Shown: piece after piece, positions 49,360 to 58,194 of the stretch
How positions within the stretch are numbered: the first letter of the stretch is position 1
Layout: every line of letters begins with the position of its first letter
Source: Lachancea mirantina
Lineage: Eukaryota > Ascomycota > Saccharomycetes > Saccharomycetales > Saccharomycetaceae
DNA length: 64,000 nt
Direction of reading: 5' to 3'
Assembly: GCA_900074745.1 (NCBI GenBank)
Contig: LT598469.1
Coordinates: 1,484,776 to 1,548,775 of the forward strand
Made by a program: the position numbers and the translations under genes
The notes under the pieces: generated by a model
Seen by the model: only the letters and a program-made list of their open reading frames with translations
Database searches by the model: none
What the model was told of the DNA's origin: nothing

Positions 49360-50607
49360 TCACCATCCTCTCCAAGGAACCCAAATGTCAACCACGGTGT
49401 TTCCGTTATCAACCACAAAGTACCACGGATAAGAAGCAGCAGTAATGCAACTATGCTGCGGGACAATTTTAACCTTAGTACCGAGTGGTATCAATTCTGT
49501 TGCCTTTTCTTCGAGGGGTGTCAAAATGCCATGCTCTTGACTTAATCTACCAACTATCCAGTTTTCATATCCCTTCGGGGAATATATCCGACCATGCCCA
49601 GGCAAAGGACCAAATTCTCGAGCCAGAGCAATCACCCCAGCGTTAATCAGCTGTTCGCCAGGCAATTTTGTACCTCTCCCTGGATATGAGGAGATTACTT
49701 CCGCAAGAACCTTACAGGAAACCTGTTCGGGGCCGATACAACCAGTGCTCATTTGCTGGAGATCGCAAAACGGATAATTTCCCGCGTGAAGCTCTAATTT
49801 GCCATATAACTGTCCCAAAGTGGATAAGTCGACCACCTTCGAGGCATGGGCAGTTGGCGTTGCCCCAACTGAAAGCTGAAGTTTTAAAGACGAATCGATT
49901 TTGAGTGCCTTCTCACAAGCAGAGTTACCGCTAGTAATTTCATCTAAGAGAAATGATTTTGCTTGATTTACGTTTGATGAAGAGTATGAGTGGCCCGCAT
50001 GGCAATAGAATCCATACAATGAAACTTGGTCTTTAATTGACGTCGTCAGTAAATATTCAAGAGTTTCATCCAAGAACGCATCATCTTCAAACCCTGCCCT
50101 GTTTGTGCCCATATTAATTTTAATGAACACTGACCATTTCTTGTCAATTTTATTCTTTTTGCTGAATTCTGAAAGAACGTCCAGCTGGTCTTTATTATCG
50201 AGCATCAATCTTAAATGGGTAACGTGAGTGCTAAGTTCAGCCAGTTCTGGGAGTCTACTTTTTAGCACAGGTAAGCTGAAAAGAACATCGTCAATCAGAC
50301 CCTTTTCAATGAGTGGTAGTAAGCCCCAAGCTTCCATCAACGTCGAGACGACAATCTTTTTAGTTGTTAAATTCTTCGAGCCCAATTGAAGTAATGTCCC
50401 CTCCATCGTTTTATGAGTCTTTACATGTGCACGAAAATCAGCGTTAATGAGACTCGCATTAAGAAGCATTTTTTCACAATTGCCTTTGAAAACACTTCTG
50501 TCGACAATTAGTGAGGGTGTTGGTAAATTGCTAAGCTCTTTGTGAAGGTAGGTCTTTACCAATTCTGTTTTATCTGATCGAGCGGTAAACGTGTAAGGAT
50601 ATGCCAT
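49360..50607 (-). CDS. DSD1: Dsd1, D-serine dehydratase (zinc/PLP, alanine-racemase fold)
   Basis: This 415-residue enzyme belongs to the D-threonine aldolase/D-serine dehydratase fold-type III family. The PLP lysine is visible in FRAHVKTHK (Lys63), and the zinc ligands in the C-terminal PQHSC (His385, Cys387). It eliminates water from D-serine to give 2-aminoacrylate, then pyruvate and ammonia. S. cerevisiae Dsd1 (YGL196W) is 428 aa. I chose ATG 50607 (MAYPYTFTARS); an open frame runs a further 106 codons upstream to 50925 but crosses the divergent promoter and its C-rich sites, and is not homologous. It converges with the regulator gene and diverges from the hydrolase. Confidence 0.92.
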   Translation of the reverse strand: MAYPYTFTARSDKTELVKTYLHKELSNLPTPSLIVDRSVFKGNCEKMLLNASLINADFRAHVKTHKTMEGTLLQLGSKNLTTKKIVVSTLMEAWGLLPLIEKGLIDDVLFSLPVLKSRLPELAELSTHVTHLRLMLDNKDQLDVLSEFSKKNKIDKKWSVFIKINMGTNRAGFEDDAFLDETLEYLLTTSIKDQVSLYGFYCHAGHSYSSSNVNQAKSFLLDEITSGNSACEKALKIDSSLKLQLSVGATPTAHASKVVDLSTLGQLYGKLELHAGNYPFCDLQQMSTGCIGPEQVSCKVLAEVISSYPGRGTKLPGEQLINAGVIALAREFGPLPGHGRIYSPKGYENWIVGRLSQEHGILTPLEEKATELIPLGTKVKIVPQHSCITAASYPWYFVVDNGNTVVDIWVPWRGW

Positions 50608-50760
50608 GATTAGTTCTGGTTTCGTTCCTCGCCTTCCATGTGTAGGATTGCGTACCGCGCAGTTTTCGCTTTTATAACTTGGCTGGCTCAAAAAACGTAC
50701 TTCCATTAAGGAAGTGTTTTCCTGCACATCGCGATCGGGTCTCGACCCGTGATTTCGATA

Positions 50761-50790
50761 GATAAGAAAAGATCCCCCACTCCCCCCACC
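50761..50790. promoter_or_regulatory. C-rich/GATAAG element between DSD1 and hydrolase
   Basis: GATAAG (50761-50766) is followed by TCCCCCAC (50773-50780) and the overlapping best-form site CTCCCCCCACC (50780-50790). The 339-bp spacer is shared by DSD1 (minus) and the hydrolase (plus), so one element could serve both. Confidence 0.65.
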
Positions 50791-50946
50791 AAAGGATATC
50801 TCAACTTTTCGGAACCTAATCAAAAGCATCAAGGCCAAGACTGTTGTAATGGTGGATTTATATTTAAAAAGTCTGATGTGCAGAATGCAAGGCGATTCCC
50901 TGCTTTTTGTGATAAAACCTACCAATCAAACAAAACCTGATTAACT

Positions 50947-52023
50947 ATGTCAATTTACGATACTATATTGAACGATGACTACAGCTGGCCCGAGGAGTTC
51001 GGTGAAGTCCCTTTAAAACTCGATTCCTCTATAATCAAGAAACTAGATCCAGAATATGTCGCTTTTTTCGATGAAATTTTGTGCCAAAGGCCCGACATCT
51101 TAGAAACTCACAAATTTCCGGTTGCCAAAACAAAAGCCGGTGGTAATGTCATTCCTGGCCAAGCACCAGCGATGAAGGTTGCCAAGACCTTTGATTTCAA
51201 AATTCCTAGGAAGTATACCTCAGGCGAAAGCCCAATTGATGCCAGAGTTTTCGTCCCGACGGGAGAGAAGCCGGCGTCGGGTTGGCCATGTACCGTGTGG
51301 TATCACGGAGGTGGTTGGGTTCTCGGCAATATTTCGACTGAGAACTCGTATTGTACTCATCTTGCAGAACTTGCCAAATGTATTGTGATTACCATTGACT
51401 ATAGGCTTGCTCCCGAATTTCCTTTCCCAGCCTGTGTAAATGATGCCTTTGAGGCTCTTTTGTACGTGATGGAGAACGCGGCAGATATGGATATTGATAA
51501 CACCAGGGTGTGTCCCGCCGGGTCTTCAGCAGGTGGTAACCTGGCTGCTACAATGACACACAAATATGCCACGTCCTCATTTGCCAAACATCTTCCTCCG
51601 CTCAGATTTCAGATGATGATTGTTCCCGTTACGGACAACACGGCAACAGATAAAACGATGATTTCGTGGAAAGAAAATGAGAAGACTCCGCAGCTTCCTG
51701 CTACTAAAATGCTATGGTATAGAAAGATTTATTTGCCCGAAGCTGGTACTACTTTAAGCGACCCTGAATCAAGCCCTTTATTTTATCCAAATGAGAGCTT
51801 TAAAAATGTTCCACCTGCTTTTATTGCAGCAGCTGAGTGTGATGTTTTAAGATCGGAGGCTGAAGCATATCATGACAAGCTGAAAAGTAATGGAATCGCG
51901 AGTGAGATTGTTATATATAAGGGTGTTCCGCACACTGCGATGGTTATGAATGAGAGACTGACACAAGGTGCAAATTTGGTTAGAGATACCATCGAAAGTG
52001 TAAGAGCTGCATTTTACAGATAA
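50947..52023 (+). CDS. HSL-type alpha/beta hydrolase (esterase/lipase, AB hydrolase-3)
   Basis: This 358-residue enzyme has the HSL-family oxyanion motif WYHGGGWVLGN (His120-Gly123), the nucleophile elbow AGSSAGGN (Ser194) in place of the usual GDSAGGN, an acid region (AECDVLRSEAEAYHDKL), and the catalytic His in GVPHTAM. There is no signal peptide or anchor, so it is a cytosolic carboxyl-ester or amide hydrolase; the substrate is unknown. Its shared promoter with DSD1 suggests that it frees or modifies a compound feeding the D-serine step, for example an ester or acyl derivative. That is inference. Confidence 0.85.
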   Translation: MSIYDTILNDDYSWPEEFGEVPLKLDSSIIKKLDPEYVAFFDEILCQRPDILETHKFPVAKTKAGGNVIPGQAPAMKVAKTFDFKIPRKYTSGESPIDARVFVPTGEKPASGWPCTVWYHGGGWVLGNISTENSYCTHLAELAKCIVITIDYRLAPEFPFPACVNDAFEALLYVMENAADMDIDNTRVCPAGSSAGGNLAATMTHKYATSSFAKHLPPLRFQMMIVPVTDNTATDKTMISWKENEKTPQLPATKMLWYRKIYLPEAGTTLSDPESSPLFYPNESFKNVPPAFIAAAECDVLRSEAEAYHDKLKSNGIASEIVIYKGVPHTAMVMNERLTQGANLVRDTIESVRAAFYR

Positions 52024-52474
52024 ATTTGATGATGTAACCGAAGATTTTGTTTAACAGACAAACCGGTAATAATCAACTAACGTTTCAGAAATTTCTTTGT
52101 TGTGGTCACGATTGCGAGCTAATACATCTTATTCATTCAAAAAAAAGAGAACAAGTAATATGCAGCCTCAGCACTCTCTCGTGGAACTGCTTTGCAAACA
52201 TTATGTAAAAATGTCAGAATTTTCTTGAAGGTTTTTTCTTGCCATACAAACAAAATGTCTTACTTTTCAATACTAGAGAGCACTGATATCTATCATCTGA
52301 ATTGTATTTTACGGAAATCATGCCAGAACTATCATCCCACTTTGCACGATCTTTCCTTTCTAAGAGTTACATATGAATTTCTGTTCTATCATTCCATGAC
52401 AGCACGCCAACTGACCCAGATCATATCAAGCGAGCGCTATCCGATATGGAAAGCTGGGCCGACCGAAACTCTTT

Positions 52475-52536
52475 TCGGTGGGGGGCGGGTATGCTCGACA
52501 CTCCCCCCACCGATCTCATCAAAGAATTTTGATAAG
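52475..52536 (+). promoter_or_regulatory. Inverted C-rich sites plus GATAAG before the MCH-type transporter
   Basis: TCGGTGGGGGG (52475-52485) and CCCCCCACCGA (52503-52513) form a perfect 11-bp inverted repeat with a 17-bp spacer; GATAAG follows at 52531-52536. The sites lie about 190-250 bp before the ATG at 52723. The remainder of the 699-bp gap (52024-52722) shows no gene; an open frame at 52255-52575 overlaps these sites and is not convincing. Confidence 0.65.
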
Positions 52537-52722
52537 GTAACAGAAAAAAGACAAAGTTGCAACTTCTACTCATGATGCCAGGACACTACTTGCTTGACGC
52601 TGGACTAGACATTCAGATGTTTGTCCAAATAAAAATGCGCAGTAATGACCCAGTTAATCGCCAAAACTGAAATGTCATACTAAGCCAGTTAGTCCTCCGC
52701 TGAAAGCCAAGGCACCACTATA

Positions 52723-54468
52723 ATGTCGAGCGCTAATGCTTCCGCGACCAGCAAACAAGCCGATGATCGGGATTTCGGTGTTTTGGACAGAAACAGCTTA
52801 TCATCCGAGGATTTGCGTCTCGAAAATAACCCGTCGAAAGCTTCTTTCATTGATCAAGATCACTCGAACAGCCGACCACAAGAAACGGCACAGATGAGTT
52901 CCATGTTCGTCGCCAAATGCATCGTTAAAGGAGAGACTGAAAAAGCTCTGCCAACAACCTTCGAGGTGTGTAAAGAGCACGATATTGACACTACCAACGT
53001 GACATTCTGCTACTCGGCTGATGACATCTCTAACTCCCCGCACAATTCCTATGAGGACCTTAAAGCTCCTTTAGAAGGAGGGTACGGATGGGTGTGTTGC
53101 GTGTGCGTTACCTTAATTATGTTTTCAACTTGGGGTGCAAACTCTGCATTTGGGGTCTTTTTGGCCTACTTTTTCAATAATGGGGTGTTTCTCCACGCTA
53201 CGAAGTTCGATTATGCACTTATTGCCGGAATGACGGTAGCTTTTGGACAAGGTTTGGCTCCATTGGCTATGGTTTTAACCAGAATTCTGGGTTGCAAAAT
53301 GCCCATGTATGCTGGAATTGTGGTGTTGTTTCTCGGGTTTTTTTTGGCTTCGTTTGCAACAAAACTATGGCACTTGTACGTTACTCAAGGGGTACTTGTG
53401 GGAATTTCGATTGCCTTACTTTATGCACCAGCCACAACTATCATACCAGGATGGTTTTTCAAGAAGCGATCTTTGGCGATTGGTGTATCGCTGATGGGAA
53501 CTGGCGCTGGAGGCGTCACTTATTCCTTAGCCGTCAACAAACTCATAGGAGAGACGGGCCATCATTATTGGGCACTACGTATGATGGCGATTGTATGTAG
53601 CATCACCCTCGTCGTTTCGGTAACTTTGCTTAAAGAAAGAAATCCCTCAACTCCCACCGGGTTGAGTTCTCTGTCAAAAGTAAGGCAGCAGTTCGAGATT
53701 GTTTATTCCTTACAGGTTTCTAAGATGCCTAACGTTCTTCTGCTTGCCGTGTGGTTTGCTTTTGCTTTATTTGCCTACAACCTGATGATTTTCACCTTAT
53801 CACCATATGGTGTTGCCAAAGGTCTGAACTCAAAACAGGCCTCACTTTTAACTACCAGCTTGAATGCTTCGCAGTGTTTGGGTCGACCAGTCATGGGGTT
53901 TTTGGGAGACAGGATAGGGAAGCTAAATGTTACGGTAATTTTGACAACGTGCTTGACTGTTTTCATGTTCGCCTTTTGGTTAAACTGTCACAGTTTCCTG
54001 CAGCTTCTGTTTTTCTCGATATGCGTGGGTTCGTGTGTGGGAGTAGCGAATGTCATGAGCACGGTTCTAGTTGCAGATATGGTCAATGTGGATTATTTCC
54101 TGCCTGCATGGAGTTTAGTCAATGCAGCTGGCGCTCCTTTCCTACTCGTTTGTGAAGTCGTTGCACAAGCACTCGTCGTTGAGAGACCCACCCAAAATCC
54201 GTACTTGCATACGCAGGTCTTTGCTGGGCTTTGTTTCTCAGCTGCTTTGTTGCTTATCATGCTCCTACGAGAATTCAAGGTTCGGAAAGTTCTACAAGAA
54301 GGTCTCAAAACTACAGAGTTTGAAATAGAGGACTGTTTAAAAGGTGCAAGAGGTGACCGAAATCTCGAATTGAAAAATTTCGTTGAAGAGCAGGAATTGT
54401 TAGGAAACCTGCTAACTAGAGGAGCAAAGGGGTTTTTACGTAGAATGTTTTATCCCGTGAAGGTTTGA
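52723..54468 (+). CDS. Monocarboxylate-transporter-homologue (MCH) MFS protein
   Basis: This 581-residue MFS protein has a disordered N-terminus of about 110 residues, then the MCT signature LEGGYGWVCCVCVTLIMF at the first membrane segment, followed by about 12 membrane segments and a charged tail. The fungal MCH group contains the riboflavin importer Mch5 and several carriers of unknown substrate; animal relatives move pyruvate and lactate. Its promoter carries the cluster's C-rich element as an inverted pair. In this context it could export or import pyruvate, or bring in another precursor. The substrate is not determined by sequence. Confidence 0.88.
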   Translation: MSSANASATSKQADDRDFGVLDRNSLSSEDLRLENNPSKASFIDQDHSNSRPQETAQMSSMFVAKCIVKGETEKALPTTFEVCKEHDIDTTNVTFCYSADDISNSPHNSYEDLKAPLEGGYGWVCCVCVTLIMFSTWGANSAFGVFLAYFFNNGVFLHATKFDYALIAGMTVAFGQGLAPLAMVLTRILGCKMPMYAGIVVLFLGFFLASFATKLWHLYVTQGVLVGISIALLYAPATTIIPGWFFKKRSLAIGVSLMGTGAGGVTYSLAVNKLIGETGHHYWALRMMAIVCSITLVVSVTLLKERNPSTPTGLSSLSKVRQQFEIVYSLQVSKMPNVLLLAVWFAFALFAYNLMIFTLSPYGVAKGLNSKQASLLTTSLNASQCLGRPVMGFLGDRIGKLNVTVILTTCLTVFMFAFWLNCHSFLQLLFFSICVGSCVGVANVMSTVLVADMVNVDYFLPAWSLVNAAGAPFLLVCEVVAQALVVERPTQNPYLHTQVFAGLCFSAALLLIMLLREFKVRKVLQEGLKTTEFEIEDCLKGARGDRNLELKNFVEEQELLGNLLTRGAKGFLRRMFYPVKV

Positions 54469-54694
54469 AAAGATTTCTGTTAAAGTTGACCGGCATAAGC
54501 AGTTGAAAGGTTCCTAAATTGTAGATTTCCTTCTTTCTTAAATTTCTCGAATGTAAACTTGTCGCGCGTTGAGCTGATATATCACCAACACTATCATGAC
54601 AAATAAAGCACTCTCAAGCTGGCCTTATCGTCTACTTCTTTAGAACCATGTAATAGCATTTCAACTTATCGTCTTTTACCCGCGATGAGATAGG

Positions 54695-54925
54695 TGGTGG
54701 AAAATAGACATTCAACCCCATTTATCGTACACCGGTGGCATGATTTGGGTAATGTAGTGATCTTGTGGCCGTCACTTGGTTCGCTTAGACTACTAGAGGC
54801 TCCTAGTGATTTGGGTGCAAATCATACCTCCCCTGTCCTTATTTTATTCTGGCATTGTGATCACATGACAATATCTAATGATTTTCAACTTAAAAATATC
54901 ACCTAATCATGGAATCCTTCCAACT
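54695..54925 (+). repeat. Degenerate solo-LTR-like repeat, copy C
   Basis: The segment begins TGGTGGAAAATA and ends CCTTCCAACT, resembling Ty-type LTR ends (TGTTGGAATA...TTCCAACA). Internally, 54845-54869 (TATTCTGGCAT then GATCACATGA) matches copies A and B. Length is about 231 bp. No target-site duplication is apparent, so this is an old copy. Confidence 0.4.
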
Positions 54926-55031
54926 GTAATACGAAATAAAGTTCCATTGTCTTCTATGGATGCTCAATCAATTTTGTGCAACAAGGGCACCTGGCGGATC
55001 TAGATCTAGACCAGCCTAACTTTCTCCTAAT

Positions 55032-55800
55032 ATGTCCGAGGATTTTGTTAAAATCGATTTTGGCAATGCTGCTTACGAAGAGTTTGGTGTGGACAGCCAT
55101 AGGCTTTCATAGTTGCCGTAAAAACGCTATCATGAGCAGAATAAATCTATAGAGCCGTAACTTTCAACTAGGCTGGCGATCAAGTTGGTAACGCTTCTGC
55201 CGACGACATCAAACACGGCGATTTTAGCGCAACACACTACTTGTCTGGACCACTTTTCGTGGAAGACTGCGAGCTAGGTAGTGACTTGAAGGGCAATATT
55301 AAGGAGGTAAACCTCCCAAAAGTTAGCCTTGAAGAAACGCTAGAGTCTTTGCCGAAGTAAACGGCGGTGGATTTCTTGTCAAACACAATTCAGAGGCTGC
55401 AAGGGCCGTGTTAAACTTCTAAAATATATGTACCACTTCCCGTCACATTCCTGGTGTCAAGTTCCCAGGTATACACAACTCGGGCATTATTGGCGTTCTA
55501 TCAAGTCATGAAGTGCTAGTACAGGAACTTTAGTAAAGTTACTCTCCCTCAAATTCACTTCCACGCGATATTTGTAACGGACATCTGCCAAACGAACACA
55601 TTGTCTAATCCCGTAAACGTTTCATCAGGAAACAGCAAGCAGATGTGGGTGTTACTTCGAGGCGTTCCGAAATCCCTCGTAAATGTGGCATCAACGCTCT
55701 AACCAGGGGATCCACAATTCATCTGCCAACGTGTCTGCTTGGAGTATATTCTCGATTTGAGATCTCGACTTGGAACTTCCACGATTAATTTTAACAGACA
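55032..55800 (+). pseudogene. Formamidase (FmdA/AmdA family) pseudogene
   Basis: Scattered over three frames are the conserved blocks of fungal formamidases in the right order: an N-terminal VKIDFGNAAYEEFGV, AGDQVGNASADDIK, THYLSGPLFVED, NGGGFLVKHN, ATSRHIPG-like and GVKFPGIHNSGIIGVLSS segments, then KCGINALTRGSTIHLP. Stops and frameshifts separate them, for example a frame change at 55354-55360 between SLPK and the NGGGFL block. Active formamidase releases ammonia and formate from formamide. The gene is long dead, with no frame longer than about 80 codons. Confidence 0.8.
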
Positions 55801-56167
55801 AGGAAAGACAACTCCACAAGCGGAAAATGCCGGAACTACAGCTTAATAAAATGTCTGACCAGTTAGCTTCCTACAGCATCGAACAACTTAGCAGTGGCTG
55901 AATAGCAGAAGCTACATTCGGAAGCTATTGTCGTAATTTGAAAACGGTCAAGTCTGGACTTTATATAGCTGCCTTGGAAACTCGAAAACAACACCAAAAA
56001 CGGAGTTATAAGAAGATCGTCGATAAGAAACGATAATCTCTACCTTATTTGTAAACATAATCTGAACCAGGTTCGGACTTATGTCATCATATGCGCGGCG
56101 ATCTGATGGAAATGTTGTTTATTTTCACGGATATACACGGACATGAAATAAGAAAAAAATATATAAT

Positions 56168-56195
56168 ATCCGCTCTGTTGCGTGGATCAGCGGAT
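56168..56195 (+). promoter_or_regulatory. CCG/CGG inverted repeat before the DHA2 transporter
   Basis: ATCCGC (56168-56173) and GCGGAT (56190-56195) form an inverted CCG...CGG pair with 16 bases between them, about 150 bp before the ATG. Such pairs are typical of Zn2Cys6 regulator sites. The factor is unknown. Confidence 0.35.
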
Positions 56196-56346
56196 CTACG
56201 AACTGGTGCAAGAATCTAAACCAAATTTGGGGTTATAAAAGTCGCTGATGGTCCGCCGCAAAGAAATGCTTTAGGCAGATTTCAACTTTGCTCAAAGAGC
56301 TATTCAACGCCTCTTCCAGTCAGCACGAATTATCTGTTTTTCGATC

Positions 56347-58194
56347 ATGGGCAGAAGTTTAATCTTGGCCCCAACGGAAACAAGCTGTACCGGTCCTCAC
56401 GAGGAAGAATCTGGGAGTGTCAAAGAAAATATTAGAAGCGGGATATCTCAGAGATCAAAGGAAGATAGCTTAGAAGAAAAAAGATCAAAACCACACGACG
56501 GAAATATTGAAAATGAACAGCCCGAGAAGGCAATTGCTCCTTTGACGGGCGTCCGATTCTACGTCTGCTTTGGTTCGTTGGCGCTGTCACTTTTTTTGGC
56601 TGCTTTGGATATTTTGATTGTAGGAACGATTATGGAAACCGTCGCTGCCAAATTTAACGGGTACAGTCTGACCGGGTGGCTTGTCACCGGTTATAACCTG
56701 CCTAATGCGCTTTTGAGTCTACTATGGGGCCGCTTGGCAACAGTGTGGGGCTTCAAAGCTTCTATGCTTTTGTCAATTGTGGTGTTTGAAATAGGGTCCC
56801 TGGTAGCCGCTCTAGCCAAATCTATGAACATGTTAATCGCGGGAAGAGTTGTCGCGGGCTTTGGCGGTAGTGGGATCCAAACTTTGTGCTTTATTATCCT
56901 CTCAACATTGGTTACTGATCGAACGAGAGGCACTGCGGTATCCATACTGAGCTGCGCTTTTGCTGTTGCTTCGATTGTGGGCCCCTTTTTAGGTGGAGCC
57001 TTTGCTACACATGTTACGTGGAGATGGTGTTTCTATATCAATTTGCCAATAGGAGGGTTGGCCTTTGTTGTTTTCCTGCTCTCCTACAATCCTGATCGCG
57101 AAAACACTTACGAGAATTTCAAAATCTTGATGAACAGGGTGAGAAGAGCTCCGTATAACGAAGTGCTGAAGCCCAGTTTCTACTTCAAGCTGTATCGAGC
57201 CGTGGTCTTCAAGTTTGATTTCATCGAGTTTGCCCTTTGTTCTGCTGGCTTCACACTCATTCTGCTCGGACTAACTTTTGGAGGAAACAGATACAGCTGG
57301 AGTTCCGGGTCCATTATTGCTTATTTTGTTGTTGGCATTCTGCTTGTAATAGCCAGTCTGATTTACGACTTTGTCGTATTTGATAGGATTAAACCCAATA
57401 CAGAACATATCCCATACATGCCGCTACTTTCATGGAGGGTCATCTCGAAACCGGGCGTCCTTATCCCTAACATTGCCACCTTCTGCACATGTTTTGCTTA
57501 CAACTGTCAGATTGTCTACATCGTCCAGTACTTCCAGCTCGTTTGGGGAGACTCACCCTGGAAAGCCAGTGTCCACTTAATTGCTCCGGTAATTGCCACT
57601 GTTATATCATTAGTGTTTTGTGGGGCTATACTTAAGAATACAGGTCAAGTTAAAGCTGTTTTGGTTCTCGGAGGGATAATTGGTGCTGTGGGCTCAGGAA
57701 TCTTAACCTTACTCAGTCCAAACTCTAACAATTCTGCTAAAATTGGCCTGCTCATTCTACCGGGTGTGTCTTTTGGTTGCATTCAAAATGGTGCTATGCT
57801 GAGTTCACAGATCCAAATTCCTAAAGACCATCCTCTTTTTAAGTTTGATTTTATCTCAGTGACTACCTTCAACGCTTTCACAAAGATGTTGGGCACAGCA
57901 TTCGGCGGAATTCTATCGAACACGGTCTTTACGACCTCAGTGCATAATCAACTCTCCAAAATTCAACCGCCTTCAGCTCATAGCAGCTCTGTTGACGAAC
58001 TCATCAGTTACTGGTATACAAATTATGGTGGGAGAGACTCGAAGGAAGTACACATCTTTATGAAAGCCATAAAAGATGTTTTTTGGATGGGCCTCGGGCT
58101 TGCGGCCTTGGCCACAATCGCATGTATATTTTCCTCAAACAAAACATTAGGGTCCAAAAAACCTGTGCCTGACTCCGAAACCAATGAGAAATAG
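56347..58194 (+). CDS. DHA2-family multidrug/basic amino acid MFS transporter (14 TM)
   Basis: This 615-residue transporter has a hydrophilic N-terminus of about 70 residues and 14 predicted membrane segments. The DHA2 pattern is clear: LDILIVGTIMETVAAKFNG in segment 1, WLVTGYNLPNALLSLLWGRL, the motif-C antiporter signature SIVGPFLGGAFATH, and WRWCFYINLPIGG. Relatives include S. cerevisiae Azr1, Sge1 and the vacuolar Vba proteins. It probably exports drugs or moves basic amino acids into the vacuole; sequence does not decide. Such genes are often subtelomeric. Confidence 0.87.
   Translation: MGRSLILAPTETSCTGPHEEESGSVKENIRSGISQRSKEDSLEEKRSKPHDGNIENEQPEKAIAPLTGVRFYVCFGSLALSLFLAALDILIVGTIMETVAAKFNGYSLTGWLVTGYNLPNALLSLLWGRLATVWGFKASMLLSIVVFEIGSLVAALAKSMNMLIAGRVVAGFGGSGIQTLCFIILSTLVTDRTRGTAVSILSCAFAVASIVGPFLGGAFATHVTWRWCFYINLPIGGLAFVVFLLSYNPDRENTYENFKILMNRVRRAPYNEVLKPSFYFKLYRAVVFKFDFIEFALCSAGFTLILLGLTFGGNRYSWSSGSIIAYFVVGILLVIASLIYDFVVFDRIKPNTEHIPYMPLLSWRVISKPGVLIPNIATFCTCFAYNCQIVYIVQYFQLVWGDSPWKASVHLIAPVIATVISLVFCGAILKNTGQVKAVLVLGGIIGAVGSGILTLLSPNSNNSAKIGLLILPGVSFGCIQNGAMLSSQIQIPKDHPLFKFDFISVTTFNAFTKMLGTAFGGILSNTVFTTSVHNQLSKIQPPSAHSSSVDELISYWYTNYGGRDSKEVHIFMKAIKDVFWMGLGLAALATIACIFSSNKTLGSKKPVPDSETNEK

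Larger units (their letters stand above)
54469..56346. other. 1.9-kb gene-free region with LTR-like repeat and formamidase relic
   Basis: The gap holds an LTR-like repeat (54695-54925), a formamidase pseudogene (55032-55800) and the promoter of the DHA2 transporter, with GATAAG at 56022-56027 and TATA-like sequence near 56160. No intact gene is visible. Confidence 0.55.

Noticed and set aside
50608-50925. 106-codon N-terminal extension of Dsd1
   Set aside because: It would run through the divergent promoter and its regulatory sites, and Dsd1 homologues begin near the Met at 50607.
52255-52575. Open frame of about 106 codons from an ATG upstream of the MCH gene
   Set aside because: It overlaps the inverted C-rich sites and GATAAG, has odd composition and no recognisable family.
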